Below are positions 25,552 to 36,150 of a DNA stretch of 64,000 nucleotides, one piece after another. Source of the stretch: Shewanella decolorationis S12. Its GTDB lineage: Bacteria > Pseudomonadota > Gammaproteobacteria > Enterobacterales > Shewanellaceae. The first letter of the stretch is position 1; each line of letters begins with the position of its first letter. The DNA is taken from NCBI RefSeq assembly GCF_000485795.1, contig NZ_AXZL01000054.1, forward strand, positions 1 through 64,000, given 5' to 3'. The position numbers and the translations under genes are program-made. Below the pieces are notes generated by a model. It was not told the origin of the DNA, searched no databases, and was given only the letters and a program-made list of their open reading frames with translations.

Positions 25552-26313
25552 TTAAAGCCCAGGAATACGGCCTTGATAAACCACAGGGAAGTAACCATCG
25601 CTGCCACGCTTGCCGAGCATCCCGAGGGATTTACGCATATCTTCTGGCTGTTCGTTGGTTTCTTTAATCTTAGCGGCAACCTTAACCATATTGCCTTCAT
25701 CTAGCTGTAGCGTGCCGATAATCCCCAACTGGTTTTTGCTCTCATCGGTGGCGAGCTGCGCTTTACCCTCAACACAACTCAACCCCAACTCGATATTACC
25801 CAGTGGATAATTGCCGAATTGGTTCTTCACATTGGTTTGATTTAAAAACAACTTGCCCGATAACTGCTCGCACCAAGGTTTACCTTGCTCTAGAGTTTCC
25901 ACCAGTAGGCTGACTTCACCATTAATTTCGGTTCTAAAGGGCAGTTTTGCATTGCCAATCAAGAAACTATCGGGCGCTTCAAAGCGTAATCCTTGGGCGC
26001 TGACACCACCCATCGACCAAGTGATTAACCCTTTGGCACTCACTGGGGTTGCACGGCTACCTACTTGAAAATCCAGCTTCACTTTGCCTAAAAACAAGGC
26101 CCAAGGGCTCAGCTCCCAGCGTACTTGTTCCAATTGGCGTTGCTGAATATTTAAAGTTTCGATGCTGCCAGACCAAATACTGCCGCTCACCCCAGAAATC
26201 CCTACGTTTGCAGGCAGTGGTGCGAGGCGCACAGCGACACTGGCGGGAAATAACGCCAGCAAAAACACTAAATAAACCAGTACACCTATAATGATTTTTT
26301 TTATCAAACTCAC
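25552..26313 (-). CDS. gspN: type II secretion protein N
   Basis: 253 residues, last gene of the gsp cluster. N-terminal membrane anchor (residues 5-25), then a periplasmic beta-rich domain; VSGSIWSGSIETLNI and WELSPWALFLGKVKLDF are typical GspN repeats. Dispensable in some systems. Starts 14 bases after gspM. Confidence 0.93.
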   Translation of the reverse strand: MSLIKKIIIGVLVYLVFLLALFPASVAVRLAPLPANVGISGVSGSIWSGSIETLNIQQRQLEQVRWELSPWALFLGKVKLDFQVGSRATPVSAKGLITWSMGGVSAQGLRFEAPDSFLIGNAKLPFRTEINGEVSLLVETLEQGKPWCEQLSGKLFLNQTNVKNQFGNYPLGNIELGLSCVEGKAQLATDESKNQLGIIGTLQLDEGNMVKVAAKIKETNEQPEDMRKSLGMLGKRGSDGYFPVVYQGRIPGL

Positions 26314-26327
26314 AGCTACACCTTAAC

Positions 26328-26804
26328 CTATTGCGCTAGTTGGATACGTCTTACTTTGACATAGCCAGGCGCGTCGGCCTCTGCCAAATCAACACTCTCA
26401 AGTGATAGGCCTTTTTTCTGCACTAAGTCACTCAAATAATTGAGTAAGGCATCGAATGGCACATCATCCATCCACACTTGGATTTTATCGCCCTGGGGCT
26501 GCATGCGAGTGATCACTAATCCGTAAGTGCCCGCCGTTTGGTTAACGACCGAGCTTAAGCTGCCTGACATTGTCGGCTTAGCGCCGCTTTGCTTTAAGCC
26601 AGCGATTTTATTCGCCGTTTGCTTTACATAGGTCAGGGTCTGCTGCTGCGCCGTTAGGTTGCGCAGTGCATTGGCTTCGGCATTGGCAATGGGTGTCCAG
26701 ATGCCCCAGTAAAACACGCCGATCACTAAGAAAACGGCGCCGAATCCGACGATTTGCTGCTCGCGCGATGCAAGCCCTTGCCACCAAGTCCGCAAATTAT
26801 CCAT
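26328..26804 (-). CDS. gspM: type II secretion inner-membrane protein M
   Basis: 158 residues. Short cytosolic N-terminus with WWQGLASREQQIV, one membrane helix (about 19-36), then a periplasmic ferredoxin-like domain (about 80-158). Partners with GspL in the inner-membrane platform. Separated from gspL by a single base. Confidence 0.93.
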   Translation of the reverse strand: MDNLRTWWQGLASREQQIVGFGAVFLVIGVFYWGIWTPIANAEANALRNLTAQQQTLTYVKQTANKIAGLKQSGAKPTMSGSLSSVVNQTAGTYGLVITRMQPQGDKIQVWMDDVPFDALLNYLSDLVQKKGLSLESVDLAEADAPGYVKVRRIQLAQ

Positions 26805-26805
26805 C

Positions 26806-27993
26806 TTATTTGCTCCTCAAGGTTAAGGTACTGGTGACCTGATCTTCACCGCTGTTCATCGTACCGCCATCCATTTGGAAACGACGGCCGACAATCTCTT
26901 TAAACTTCTCAATTTGCGCGTAATTCTTGGCCGTGACTTGCATACGGATTTCATTACGGGCGCTCTCAAATCTTAGGGTGTTTGGTTTCAGCTCGGGCAC
27001 TTGTTTAAAGGCATCCTGTAAACCATCGAGCATCGCAAAAAACTCAGCACCACTACCTTGCCCTTGGAGTGCGCGCAGTTGGCTTTCCATCTGCGAACGT
27101 AAATTCACGATGCGTGAATTCCCCGGCACCACTTGTTGGTAAATGGCTTCACTCTGCGCCTTCAAATCGGCAATCTGACCATTCACCTGATGAATAGTTA
27201 AGCCCTTATTCACTAAGGACAAGACAATGGCAACACCTAACACGATTGCGGCATTTTTCCATTGCAACAGATGCTTACTGTATTCACGCTTCGGCGTATA
27301 CACACCCGTGAGTAAGTTGATGGGCGCATGTAAGATGCCACGCGCCAGTACCAACATAGGTAAATCGAGCGGTTGTGGCTTAAGCTCAACGCCGTCCAGT
27401 TCCATCTCAGTGTAACTGGCAACCGACACTTCGTCGGCCTGCGCCGTCAGTTGCTGCATCGCTACTGGCAGCCAAGGTAAAGGCAGACTGTGGCCGGTTC
27501 CTAATCCTGTACGCAGTAATAACTCGTTACCAAAACGCATGGCCGCCCATTGGCATTCCTGCAATGGCAAGGCGAGGCAATCGGGCACGATACGCTTCAC
27601 TTTTAAACCCGCTTCGGCCAAACAGCTGAGCCAAGTTTGCATTTGTTCATGGGCAACGGCCACCACACTGAGGGCATCGCCATTGCGTGGGCCAACGGTA
27701 AAGTGCATCGCATCCACATCATCGGCGATGGTTTCTTCCAGCATAAAAGGCAGGGCTTTTAAGGCTTGGCGTTGACCTTTTTCGGGCAGATTCACGCTGG
27801 TGAGCGTCATGGCGGAGGCTGGCACCAATACATCGATAGGCCGATTTCCCGCGCGCTCGGTTAAGGTTGATAAACCTTGGGCGTTGGCAAGTTCACCAGA
27901 GGCGATAATTTCTTGTTCTTGTTCGGACCAAACCAGCCAAGAGCATGCCTGCTCTGCGGTTCTGCCTAAGCGAATAAATAGCCGTTCACTCAC
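26806..27993 (-). CDS. gspL: type II secretion inner-membrane protein L
   Basis: 395 residues: actin-like cytosolic domain (about 1-235) that recruits the GspE ATPase, one membrane helix (about 248-266) and a periplasmic ferredoxin-like domain. LPEKGQRQALKALPFMLEE is the conserved family stretch. Gap of 48 bases from gspK. Confidence 0.93.
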   Translation of the reverse strand: MSERLFIRLGRTAEQACSWLVWSEQEQEIIASGELANAQGLSTLTERAGNRPIDVLVPASAMTLTSVNLPEKGQRQALKALPFMLEETIADDVDAMHFTVGPRNGDALSVVAVAHEQMQTWLSCLAEAGLKVKRIVPDCLALPLQECQWAAMRFGNELLLRTGLGTGHSLPLPWLPVAMQQLTAQADEVSVASYTEMELDGVELKPQPLDLPMLVLARGILHAPINLLTGVYTPKREYSKHLLQWKNAAIVLGVAIVLSLVNKGLTIHQVNGQIADLKAQSEAIYQQVVPGNSRIVNLRSQMESQLRALQGQGSGAEFFAMLDGLQDAFKQVPELKPNTLRFESARNEIRMQVTAKNYAQIEKFKEIVGRRFQMDGGTMNSGEDQVTSTLTLRSK

Positions 27994-28041
27994 AGTTTTT
28001 CTCCACCAGCTTCCATCTTAAAAGATTGAGCTTGTTTGCTA

Positions 28042-29040
28042 TTATTTTTGTCCACCAAACTGACGGGTGAGCACATCCATTTTGTTACCGCTGCCCTTTT
28101 TGAGCACGCTCTCCATCCTAAAAATGGCGTTGTCGACCTTAGCGCCCGAGGCGAGGAGGAAGTACTGACTGTCCACCACAAAACTGGACTTCATCGCATC
28201 TTCCCACTTAATCGACCCCATTGAGGAGGATTCATAAAAATCATCGATCTTGGCAAAACCATCGCCGGGGCGTTGGTTGATAATGCTTTCGGCCTCACCA
28301 ACCGATATCTGATTATCCAGCATGGCCGCCAGCAGCGCCGCTTGCTCGACCTCTATGGTGTTCACGTTTAACAGTTGTCTGTCATTCCCTGGAATGACGC
28401 AAATATAAGGCAATAATTTCAGATAAATATCTTGGGTGTAACCTATCACCGCTCGCAGCTCACTCCTGTGATTCATCAGGGTATTCGCGGCGCGATATGG
28501 CACATTTCGCGCCTCGTACTCGGCGTCTTCAGCGCCATATGGGCTAGCGACTGTGTCCTCGTCGATATAATCCTTTAGGGTTTGAGTTAAATGATCTGCG
28601 GTAAAATCATCCATCCCTAAACTCACTAATAACGCTTTGTATTGCTTTGCCGCCAACGGCAATTTAGGTTGACCATTTTCCACATCTTTTGTGGTGACGG
28701 ACAAAGCATTTAAGTTAAAACACGAACGCATATCGGTGATCTTACCTGCAATCTCACCATATTCCGCCGGAAACACCACGTCGCTCATGGCCCAATATTG
28801 TTGTTTGTGTACCCGGCCTTCCGAATCGTCCAAGTCTTGCTTGAGGATCTTCTTCGCCAGCTCTTCGGCAGAAATCGCATACCAATAGGCCTGATCGTAC
28901 TGGGCTAAGTTTAAGGTGCGGCGCATCGACAACTGATTTCGGCTGGTAATATTGGTGGCGATAATCACCACCATGGCCACGATCAGCAACACCACAATCA
29001 GCGCGACGCCACGTTGTTTAGCAGGATTTCGCCTTATCAT
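28042..29040 (-). CDS. gspK: type II secretion minor pseudopilin K
   Basis: 332 residues, the largest minor pseudopilin, which caps the pseudopilus tip. Prepilin signal QRG-VALIVVLLIVAMVV at residues 9-27; it lacks Glu at +5, as GspK proteins do. The body has the alpha-helical insertion and paired calcium-site region of the family. ATGA overlap with gspJ. Confidence 0.94.
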   Translation of the reverse strand: MIRRNPAKQRGVALIVVLLIVAMVVIIATNITSRNQLSMRRTLNLAQYDQAYWYAISAEELAKKILKQDLDDSEGRVHKQQYWAMSDVVFPAEYGEIAGKITDMRSCFNLNALSVTTKDVENGQPKLPLAAKQYKALLVSLGMDDFTADHLTQTLKDYIDEDTVASPYGAEDAEYEARNVPYRAANTLMNHRSELRAVIGYTQDIYLKLLPYICVIPGNDRQLLNVNTIEVEQAALLAAMLDNQISVGEAESIINQRPGDGFAKIDDFYESSSMGSIKWEDAMKSSFVVDSQYFLLASGAKVDNAIFRMESVLKKGSGNKMDVLTRQFGGQK

Positions 29041-29804
29041 GCGCCATCCTCATTTTCAGGGTCACCTTTGCCGGGGTCTTCTTCCCCGTTGCCCGAGCCA
29101 TCGCCATTACTGTCTTGGTCGCCGTTGTCGTCTTTATTGTCATCGGCGTTGTCGTCTTTGTTGTCCTCATCATTGGATTTCTCTGGCGCCGCCGCGCCCA
29201 AGGGCAACATAAACTTACGCTGAATTTTGCCTAAGCCTTCAATCTCAATTTCCATTGCGATGGCTTTGGGTAACTTGGTCGCCTCGACCTTGCGTTCCCA
29301 TTTGTCCTCCATAAAGAAGGAATACTCCACCGAGAGCACCTTATCAATAATCACTGTCTTCATTGGCTCGGCGCCAAATTCTGGCTCGGGATACGGAAAG
29401 TACCAACGCTCTAATTTTCCTTCTCGTACCACGTAAGCAACCGACTGAATGCTGCCACGGGGCAATAAGCCGTCGGGGTTAAGCCAGCCTAAGCGGTAGA
29501 ACACTAGGGCCTCTGACTCCGAATCTAAAATATCGTTACCCGTTTGGAACACTGTGGTACCACGGCCGCCTTCGAGTAATCTGGGGGTACGCGCCACCAT
29601 CTGCCCAAGGTCGCGTTCAATGGCGCCAAAGCCCTGCTGCAGTGCCTTTAAACGCACCGAGAAGTTACGGGTCACTTCATCGTTGGTCAACACAGTACTC
29701 AGCACCGCATTGGCGGCTAAACCTAACATGGCAAAAATCGCAATCGCGATCAGCATTTCCAGGAGGGTAAATCCCTTATGAGCCTTAGTTTGTTTTAAGG
29801 ACAT
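29037..29804 (-). CDS. gspJ: type II secretion minor pseudopilin J with acidic tail
   Basis: 255 residues. Prepilin cleavage site HKG-FTLLEMLIAIAIF. Residues to about 205 are a normal GspJ ending in the conserved RKFMLPLGA region. About 46 further residues are almost only Asp, Asn, Gly, Glu, Lys and Ser (repeats like DDNADDNKDDNGD), which is not part of standard GspJ. The tail is encoded by repetitive GTTGTCGTCTTT-like DNA and may bind calcium or vary in length. Overlaps gspI by 20 bases. Confidence 0.93.
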   Translation of the reverse strand: MSLKQTKAHKGFTLLEMLIAIAIFAMLGLAANAVLSTVLTNDEVTRNFSVRLKALQQGFGAIERDLGQMVARTPRLLEGGRGTTVFQTGNDILDSESEALVFYRLGWLNPDGLLPRGSIQSVAYVVREGKLERWYFPYPEPEFGAEPMKTVIIDKVLSVEYSFFMEDKWERKVEATKLPKAIAMEIEIEGLGKIQRKFMLPLGAAAPEKSNDEDNKDDNADDNKDDNGDQDSNGDGSGNGEEDPGKGDPENEDGA

Positions 29805-30153
29805 AACTGCTCACTTGTGCTGCAATACGCTGATAACGCTCATCTTCACTGACACTAATGCGGATCATACGAAAGTTATCGTCGGTGGTTTTCACCACTT
29901 CCTTTCGCCAGTACCAATCCTTACCCGCGAGTTCTACTTGCCCTTCTTTTTTGCCTAATTCGGGAAATTGCGGATCAAGTCTGGCATCCACCATTTGGTT
30001 ATCAGCCACCCATTGGGCAAGGGTGCGCGACTCCAGAATCGGCATGTTCGCCATCTGCTCACCCAAGCTTTTGGTTATAGAGACGGCGGCAATGGCAAAT
30101 ACCGCCAAGGCCACAATGACTTCGAGTAGGGTCATCCCCTTAGCGTATTTCAT
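29785..30153 (-). CDS. gspI: type II secretion minor pseudopilin I
   Basis: 122 residues. Prepilin site YAKG-MTLLEVIVALAVFAI with Glu+5. Forms the tip complex with J and K. The start overlaps the gspH end by 14 bases. Length and the WYWRKEVV region fit the family. Confidence 0.94.
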   Translation of the reverse strand: MKYAKGMTLLEVIVALAVFAIAAVSITKSLGEQMANMPILESRTLAQWVADNQMVDARLDPQFPELGKKEGQVELAGKDWYWRKEVVKTTDDNFRMIRISVSEDERYQRIAAQVSSYVLKTN

Positions 30154-30712
30154 CAGGTCGCCCTAGGGTTAAACGGCCAAGGGCATCGCCTACGACTAAC
30201 ACATCGAGTGGCCCTTTGTCGGTCTTAGTCATAAAGCTCAGCTCGAAAGCGCTCATTTCACCGCTCGGCAATAGCAAAATCTGCGGCTCTGGATGCTTTT
30301 TCTTATCTTCCGCAGAAGGCTCGATTAAGGGCTCGTCGAACCACGACTCGTCCTTCTCATCCTCCTGCACTAAGGGTAAACCGTCGAGCACTAGGTTCAA
30401 CACGACGCCGGGCTCCATTTGTTTTTCAGACAGAATTCTGTCCTTCTCCAATGGATGCCATTTACCATCTTTATAATAAACAAACTGATAGCCGGTTTTT
30501 TCCACCACGATACCGATAAATTGACCGCTTAATACGGTTTCATCCAGCACTAATTCTGTGGCGGCGATAAATTGCTGCGCGTTTTTTTCCAGTGCCTGTT
30601 GTGGACCTGAATTGCCAATAGACATAGTCACCGCCGCGGCGGTGAGTCCCATTAACAAAATCACCAGCATCACCTCCATCAAGGTGAAGCCGGCGTGGCG
30701 CAGCGTTAACAT
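30140..30712 (-). CDS. gspH: type II secretion minor pseudopilin H
   Basis: 190 residues from ATG 30712, giving the short leader MLTLRHAG-FTLMEVMLVILLMG expected of a prepilin; an in-frame extension upstream would put 24 more residues before it and run through gspG, so it was rejected. Starts one base after the gspG stop, so it is translationally coupled. Confidence 0.92.
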   Translation of the reverse strand: MLTLRHAGFTLMEVMLVILLMGLTAAAVTMSIGNSGPQQALEKNAQQFIAATELVLDETVLSGQFIGIVVEKTGYQFVYYKDGKWHPLEKDRILSEKQMEPGVVLNLVLDGLPLVQEDEKDESWFDEPLIEPSAEDKKKHPEPQILLLPSGEMSAFELSFMTKTDKGPLDVLVVGDALGRLTLGRPDEIR

Positions 30713-30713
30713 C

Positions 30714-31148
30714 TTATTGGAAGTTCTGTAAGTTCCAGTTACCGATATCATCCTCGGTACCTGGTTGACCATCTGGGCCTGCACTAAAGATATCTAACTT
30801 GCTGTTTTCGCCAGGGCTTAACAGTAAGTAGTTATTACGCCATGGATCCTGTGGTAAACGCTTCACATAGCCTTCTTCACGGTAGTTACGTGGCTCGGGT
30901 GAAATCGTTGGTTTTTGCACTAAGGCTTCTAAACCTTGTTCGGTCGTTGGATAAACACCGTTATCTAACTTGTACATATCTAAGGCGTTTTCGAGCGCTA
31001 CTATGTCAGATACCGCTTTCTGTTGGTCGGCTTTATCTTTGTTACCCATCAGGTTTGGCACCACCATAGACGCCAAAATACCGAGGATAACGATTACCAC
31101 CATCACTTCGAGTAAGGTAAAACCCTTGTGTTTTTTGTTCATTTGCAT
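30714..31148 (-). CDS. gspG: type II secretion major pseudopilin G
   Basis: 144 residues. Leader KKHKG-FTLLEVMVVIVILG with Glu+5; the C-terminal SAGPDGQPGTEDDIGNW is the conserved calcium-binding loop of major pseudopilins. It has a clear AGGAG site and sits after a 74-base gap from gspF, the only sizeable gap within the cluster, which may allow separate high expression. Confidence 0.96.
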   Translation of the reverse strand: MQMNKKHKGFTLLEVMVVIVILGILASMVVPNLMGNKDKADQQKAVSDIVALENALDMYKLDNGVYPTTEQGLEALVQKPTISPEPRNYREEGYVKRLPQDPWRNNYLLLSPGENSKLDIFSAGPDGQPGTEDDIGNWNLQNFQ

Positions 31149-31222
31149 CGACTACATCTCCTAAAAAACCTGTGCCATTCTCAGTTTGATAACTGCAAGG
31201 CAATAATCCATAAATTTAAAAA

Positions 31223-32446
31223 CTAGCCACTAATCAAATTGTTCAGTGCCAAGATTGGCTGCAGAATAGCCATCACGATAAAAAGAACAACCCCCGCCAT
31301 ACTTACCACTAACATGGGTTCGAAAATCCCGAGGGCAAGTGTAACATTACTCTCGAACTCCCTATCCTGGTTATCCGCAGCACGCTCGAGCATGTCTTCG
31401 AGCTGACCACTCTTCTCCCCCGAGGCGATCATATATAACATCATCGCTGGGAATAGCTTAGTATTAGTCAACGCTGTACTTAGGCTAGTTCCTTCCCGTA
31501 CGCGCGCCGTTGCATCATCTACCGCAGCCCGTACCCGCACATTTTGCAACACTTCACTTGCAATGCGCATCCCATCTAACAAAGGCACCGAACTGGCAGA
31601 TAAAATACTTAAGGTACGGGCAAAACGTGCGGTATTGAGTCCTTTACTCACTCGACCAATCACCGGCATTTTCAGCAAAAACGTATGGTATTTCATCTTG
31701 AAAATCGGTGACTTGAGTAGACGCTGGAAAACTACCAGCAGAATACCGATCGCCAAGATAACAAGCAGGCCATAGTGTTGGACAAAGTCCGAGGCGGCAA
31801 TTAAGAAGCGGGTCGTCGCGGGTAACTCAGCGCCCATATGCTCAAATTGGCCAACCACTTTTGGCACCACGGCAGCCAATAACACTGATACCACCCCAAT
31901 GGCCACTATCGTTAGCATAATGGGATAAATCATCGCCTGTTGCAGTTTCGACTTAAGCTGCTGACGACGTTCGGTGTAGTCGGCTAAGCGGTTTAGTACT
32001 ACTTCCAAGTGACCCGATTTTTCACCCGAAGCCACCATAGCGCGGTACAAGTCATCGAAAATATGCGGAAATTCGGCAAGAGAGTCGGCCAGACTATAGC
32101 CTTCCACCACGCGGGAGCGCACTGCCATGATCATGCTGGCGAGACGCGCCTTCTCACATTGCTGGCCCACAGCCTTGAGACATTCCTCAATCGGTAAACC
32201 CGCCGCGACCAGTGTGGCGATTTGACGGGTGATCAGCGCTAATTCCGCCACCGAAATCCCGCGTTTAAAGGGCGAGAATCCCGCACCTTTCGCCTTAGCC
32301 TCCTTTTCGGTGACCGGCAGAATGTCCAGCGGCATCAAGCGTTGGTCACGCAGCTGACTACGGGCATGTCTGGCGGTATCCGCCTCAATCACCCCTTTAA
32401 GCTGTTTTCCCTTGGCGTCCAGCGCCTTATATTCAAATGCTGGCAT
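31223..32446 (-). CDS. gspF: type II secretion inner-membrane platform protein F
   Basis: 407 residues with two repeated GspF domains (about 70-195 and 272-395) and three membrane helices. ITRQIATLVAAGLPIEE is the conserved first-domain motif; SLSTALTNTKLFPAMMLYMIASGEKSG marks the second. Starts three bases after gspE. Confidence 0.96.
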   Translation of the reverse strand: MPAFEYKALDAKGKQLKGVIEADTARHARSQLRDQRLMPLDILPVTEKEAKAKGAGFSPFKRGISVAELALITRQIATLVAAGLPIEECLKAVGQQCEKARLASMIMAVRSRVVEGYSLADSLAEFPHIFDDLYRAMVASGEKSGHLEVVLNRLADYTERRQQLKSKLQQAMIYPIMLTIVAIGVVSVLLAAVVPKVVGQFEHMGAELPATTRFLIAASDFVQHYGLLVILAIGILLVVFQRLLKSPIFKMKYHTFLLKMPVIGRVSKGLNTARFARTLSILSASSVPLLDGMRIASEVLQNVRVRAAVDDATARVREGTSLSTALTNTKLFPAMMLYMIASGEKSGQLEDMLERAADNQDREFESNVTLALGIFEPMLVVSMAGVVLFIVMAILQPILALNNLISG

Positions 32447-32449
32447 AGC

Positions 32450-34015
32450 TTACTCCTCGCGGGTCACCCTTAGGACTTCTTCCAGAGTGGTGATACCTGA
32501 GAGCACCTTGCTCATGCCATCGTGGCGGATGCTTGGCACCGACTGGCGGATATATTTCTCAATCGCCAGTTCGCCACGTCCACCATGAATAAGCTCGCGC
32601 ACATTATCATCGACCAGCAACAACTCATGGATACCCGTACGACCACGGTAGCCGCTGTTACCGCAGGCCTTACAGCCATTGGCGCGGTAAATATGGCGCT
32701 GATCATCTGCAGTAATACCAAGCAGCTCGCGCTCACGCTCATCGGGCACATGCTCTGTTTTACATTTTGGACAAAGTGTACGGATTAAGCGCTGGGCTAA
32801 TACCCCGAGCAAACTCGATGAGACTAAGAAAGGCTCTACGCCCATGTCCTGCAAACGGGTAATCGCGCCCGAGGCCGTGTTGGTATGCAGGGTGGAAATC
32901 ACTAAGTGACCGGTCAAAGATGCCTGTACCGCAATTTGGGCGGTTTCTAGGTCACGGATTTCCCCGATCATCACTACATCCGGGTCTTGACGCAGAATCG
33001 CCCGAAGACCACGGGCAAAGGTCATGTCCGCCTTAGTGTTCACTTGGGTTTGACCAATGCCTTCTAACTCATATTCGATGGGGTCTTCAACGGTTAAGAT
33101 ATTGGTATCTTTAGAGTTAATTTCTGTAAGACCCGCGTACAGCGTGGTACTCTTACCCGAACCTGTAGGGCCTGTCACCAGAATAATGCCGTGTGGACGA
33201 CGGATAAGCTCATCGAACTGGGCACGGATACTGTCGGTCATCCCCAGTTGTTTTAAGTCCAAATTGCCAGCATTTTTATCTAACAGACGCAGCACCACAC
33301 GCTCGCCATGGCTTGATGGCATGGTCGATACCCGCACGTCCACCGCACGACCCGCAATCCGCAGCGAAATACGGCCGTCTTGTGGTACACGTTTCTCGGC
33401 GATATCGAGACGCGCCATGACCTTAATCCGCGACACCAACAAGGATGACAGCTTACGGTTCGGCTTAAGCACTTCCTTCAACACACCGTCGATACGGAAA
33501 CGCACGACCAACTGCTTCTCGTAGGTTTCGATATGGATATCCGAGGCTTCTTCTTTAATCGCTTCAGATAACAAGGCGTTAATCAGCTTGATAATAGGCG
33601 CATCGTCATCGCCTTCCAGTAGATCTTCGGTTTGCGGCAGTTCTTCGGCGAGGGTGAATAAATCCATCTCGTTGCCAATGTCTTCCATCAGCTGCTGCGC
33701 TTCGGAGGAGTTGGCTTGATAGGCCTGAGTTAATTTCGCCTCAAACTTGCCCGGTTCGAGCAATACCAACGGCAAATCCGCGCCCGAGTAGCGGCGCGCT
33801 TCGAGCATGGCCGCTAATGGGGTTTGGGCGGTATAAAACAGGTTCAAGGCGCCATCATCGCCATAGGCTAAAATCACTTCATGGCGGTGGGCAAAGGCAA
33901 AGGGTAAACGCTCTTTGCTGCTAGAGCGAAATACCTCATCACCTTCGGCTTCAAGACCTAGTTCGTTAGAAACTAGGCTTAAATCCTCGACTTGGGTTAC
34001 TTGTATTTCACTCAT
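32450..34015 (-). CDS. gspE: type II secretion ATPase E
   Basis: 521 residues. N1/N2 domains, then the catalytic core: Walker [12 protein letters not shown] (about 281), Asp box, Walker [10 protein letters not shown] (about 345), His box, and a four-cysteine zinc domain (CPKC...CKAC, about 418-465). Hexameric cytosolic motor recruited by GspL. Overlaps gspD by four bases. Confidence 0.97.
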   Translation of the reverse strand: MSEIQVTQVEDLSLVSNELGLEAEGDEVFRSSSKERLPFAFAHRHEVILAYGDDGALNLFYTAQTPLAAMLEARRYSGADLPLVLLEPGKFEAKLTQAYQANSSEAQQLMEDIGNEMDLFTLAEELPQTEDLLEGDDDAPIIKLINALLSEAIKEEASDIHIETYEKQLVVRFRIDGVLKEVLKPNRKLSSLLVSRIKVMARLDIAEKRVPQDGRISLRIAGRAVDVRVSTMPSSHGERVVLRLLDKNAGNLDLKQLGMTDSIRAQFDELIRRPHGIILVTGPTGSGKSTTLYAGLTEINSKDTNILTVEDPIEYELEGIGQTQVNTKADMTFARGLRAILRQDPDVVMIGEIRDLETAQIAVQASLTGHLVISTLHTNTASGAITRLQDMGVEPFLVSSSLLGVLAQRLIRTLCPKCKTEHVPDERERELLGITADDQRHIYRANGCKACGNSGYRGRTGIHELLLVDDNVRELIHGGRGELAIEKYIRQSVPSIRHDGMSKVLSGITTLEEVLRVTREE

Positions 34016-36126
34016 TGTGTTTTGTCTTTGTTCTTGTTTTCATCCAGCGACTTGAGGGTCGAGTCCGTTTTACGCATCTGAGTTTCTAGACCTTTACCTT
34101 CTTTGTAACGATCCAAAATATCGTTTACTTCCGGTGGCACGTACTCAGACTGATTCCATTCTTCCAAGATTGGCACTTGAGTATTCGGCATTAAGTTCAC
34201 GCCACGCTCTTGCTGCTCAAGTTGTAATGCTCTGAAATAATTGTATTTACGGCCTGCAATACCTTCCATAGTCACACCATCACGGATAATGGTGGGCTTG
34301 ATAAAGATCATCAGGTTCTTTTTGGTCTTCTTACTAGAAGACGACTTGAATAGATGGCCAAGTACCGGAATATCACCGAGGAATGGCACTTTCTGCACGC
34401 TTTCTTGGACTTCTTCGTTAATCAAACCACCGAGCACCACGATTTGTCCTGAGTCGGCCATTACAGTGGTGGTTAAACGGCGAGTCGCGAAGGAGATATC
34501 TACACCCGTGTTACCGTTTACGCCCGAGACTTCTTGCTCAATCGCAAGCTTAACCGCGTTGCCTTCGTTGATCTGAGGCACCACTTTTAACTTCACCCCA
34601 ACCTCTTTCCGTTCAACGGTTTGGAATGGGTTACTGTTGTTTGAGCTGGCGGTAGAACCCGTCAGAATCGGCACTTCGTCACCGACGATAAACGAGGCTT
34701 CTTGGTTATCCAACGTCGTAATCGAAGGTGTTGCCAGTACGTTTGAGTTGGTATCGGCCGACACAGCTTGAACTAGGGCGCCAAAGTCGCCCATGGCCAC
34801 GCCCCACGCCATACCATTCACTTTACCTAAGGCTTGGGCGAGTAAAGTAACATCGCCTTTAGTATCTGGGTTTTTACCGATCACTTCCCCCGTACTAGGG
34901 TTGGTAATATAAGTCCCTTCTTTATCTTGTGCCTGCCAAATACCAGCGCCAATTTCACCAATCGTTGGGCCTAAGTTATTAAACTGAGTTCCACCGCCCG
35001 CTTTAGCGGCCCATTGCACGCCAAAGCCGACGTTATCGCCTTCAGCGACTTCCACGATAATGGCTTCTACTAATACTTGGGCGCGGCGAATATCGAGTTG
35101 GTTGATCACGCTTTCAATAGTGCGCATTTGGTCTGGCTCAGCACTGATCACTAAGGCGTTGGTATCAGTGTGGGCCATAATGTTGATTTCATTACGGCGT
35201 TTGCCACTACCTCCGGCTTGAGCACTCGGATCTTTTTCGCCCTCAAGCTTTTGCGCAAATCCGGTCAGTACTTCAACTAAGTCTTCGGCCTTGGCGTAGC
35301 GTAAATAACGTACCTTAGTATTGCCCGTGCTGGCTTGCTCCGCATCGAGGCGGTGGATAAGCTCAACCACGCGTTGGCGGCTCTTTTCATCACCACTGAC
35401 CACCACGGCGTTAATACGCTCGTCGGCAACCACCTTGGGCGCTTGCCCAGGGAGCTGTGCTTGGTTAGCGGTCGCGCGGTAAAGGGTATCGATAATTCGC
35501 ACCATTTCTCCCGCAGATGCGTATTCGAGTGGCACCACTTGTACCGAGGTATCGCCCTGCTTATCTACACGGCGAACAATTTCAACTAACTTGTTAACTA
35601 CCGCGGCGCGGCCAGATAGCATCAACACGTTTGAAGGATCGTAGTTCACTACGTTACCGCCACCAGCGTTATCGTTTAGCTGACGTAATAACGGCGCTAA
35701 TTGCTTGGCTTCGGTGTTATACAACGCCACGATGCGAGTGACCATTTCATCGCCTAAACCTGGGTCGTTGTCGTTGGCAACACGAATAGCCGCGGTTTTC
35801 GCGTCTTTGTCTTTGATAACCTTGATGACGTTGTTTTCCATCTCGACGATGGCATAACCGTATACTTGCAGCACGTTGAGGAAGAATTGGTAATACTGCT
35901 CATCGTTGAGCAGATCGTAACTGCGCACGTTGATCTTGCCGCGAATGGTCGGGTCAACAATGATGGTTTTATTCAGGTTTTTACCAACAATGTTGATAAA
36001 TTCTTGGATATCAGTGCCTTTAAAGTTGGCCGCATATTGTTCAGACCAAACAAATTGCGAGGTCAGCATAGTGGCGCCAGCCACAACTCCAGCAATCAGT
36101 TTGCGTCGAATCCGTTTGTTATTCAT
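34012..36126 (-). CDS. gspD: type II secretion outer-membrane secretin D
   Basis: 704 residues: signal peptide to about 28, N0-N3 domains (about 30-340) and the secretin barrel (about 345-620), with VPILTGS and [15 protein letters not shown] signature motifs. The C-terminal 75 residues are a charged S-domain-like tail ending in a Lys/Asp-rich stretch, the usual pilotin contact region; no pilotin gene is recognisable nearby. Confidence 0.97.
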   Translation of the reverse strand: MNNKRIRRKLIAGVVAGATMLTSQFVWSEQYAANFKGTDIQEFINIVGKNLNKTIIVDPTIRGKINVRSYDLLNDEQYYQFFLNVLQVYGYAIVEMENNVIKVIKDKDAKTAAIRVANDNDPGLGDEMVTRIVALYNTEAKQLAPLLRQLNDNAGGGNVVNYDPSNVLMLSGRAAVVNKLVEIVRRVDKQGDTSVQVVPLEYASAGEMVRIIDTLYRATANQAQLPGQAPKVVADERINAVVVSGDEKSRQRVVELIHRLDAEQASTGNTKVRYLRYAKAEDLVEVLTGFAQKLEGEKDPSAQAGGSGKRRNEINIMAHTDTNALVISAEPDQMRTIESVINQLDIRRAQVLVEAIIVEVAEGDNVGFGVQWAAKAGGGTQFNNLGPTIGEIGAGIWQAQDKEGTYITNPSTGEVIGKNPDTKGDVTLLAQALGKVNGMAWGVAMGDFGALVQAVSADTNSNVLATPSITTLDNQEASFIVGDEVPILTGSTASSNNSNPFQTVERKEVGVKLKVVPQINEGNAVKLAIEQEVSGVNGNTGVDISFATRRLTTTVMADSGQIVVLGGLINEEVQESVQKVPFLGDIPVLGHLFKSSSSKKTKKNLMIFIKPTIIRDGVTMEGIAGRKYNYFRALQLEQQERGVNLMPNTQVPILEEWNQSEYVPPEVNDILDRYKEGKGLETQMRKTDSTLKSLDENKNKDKTQ

Positions 36127-36150
36127 TATTTTACTTTCCTCTAACGCGTG

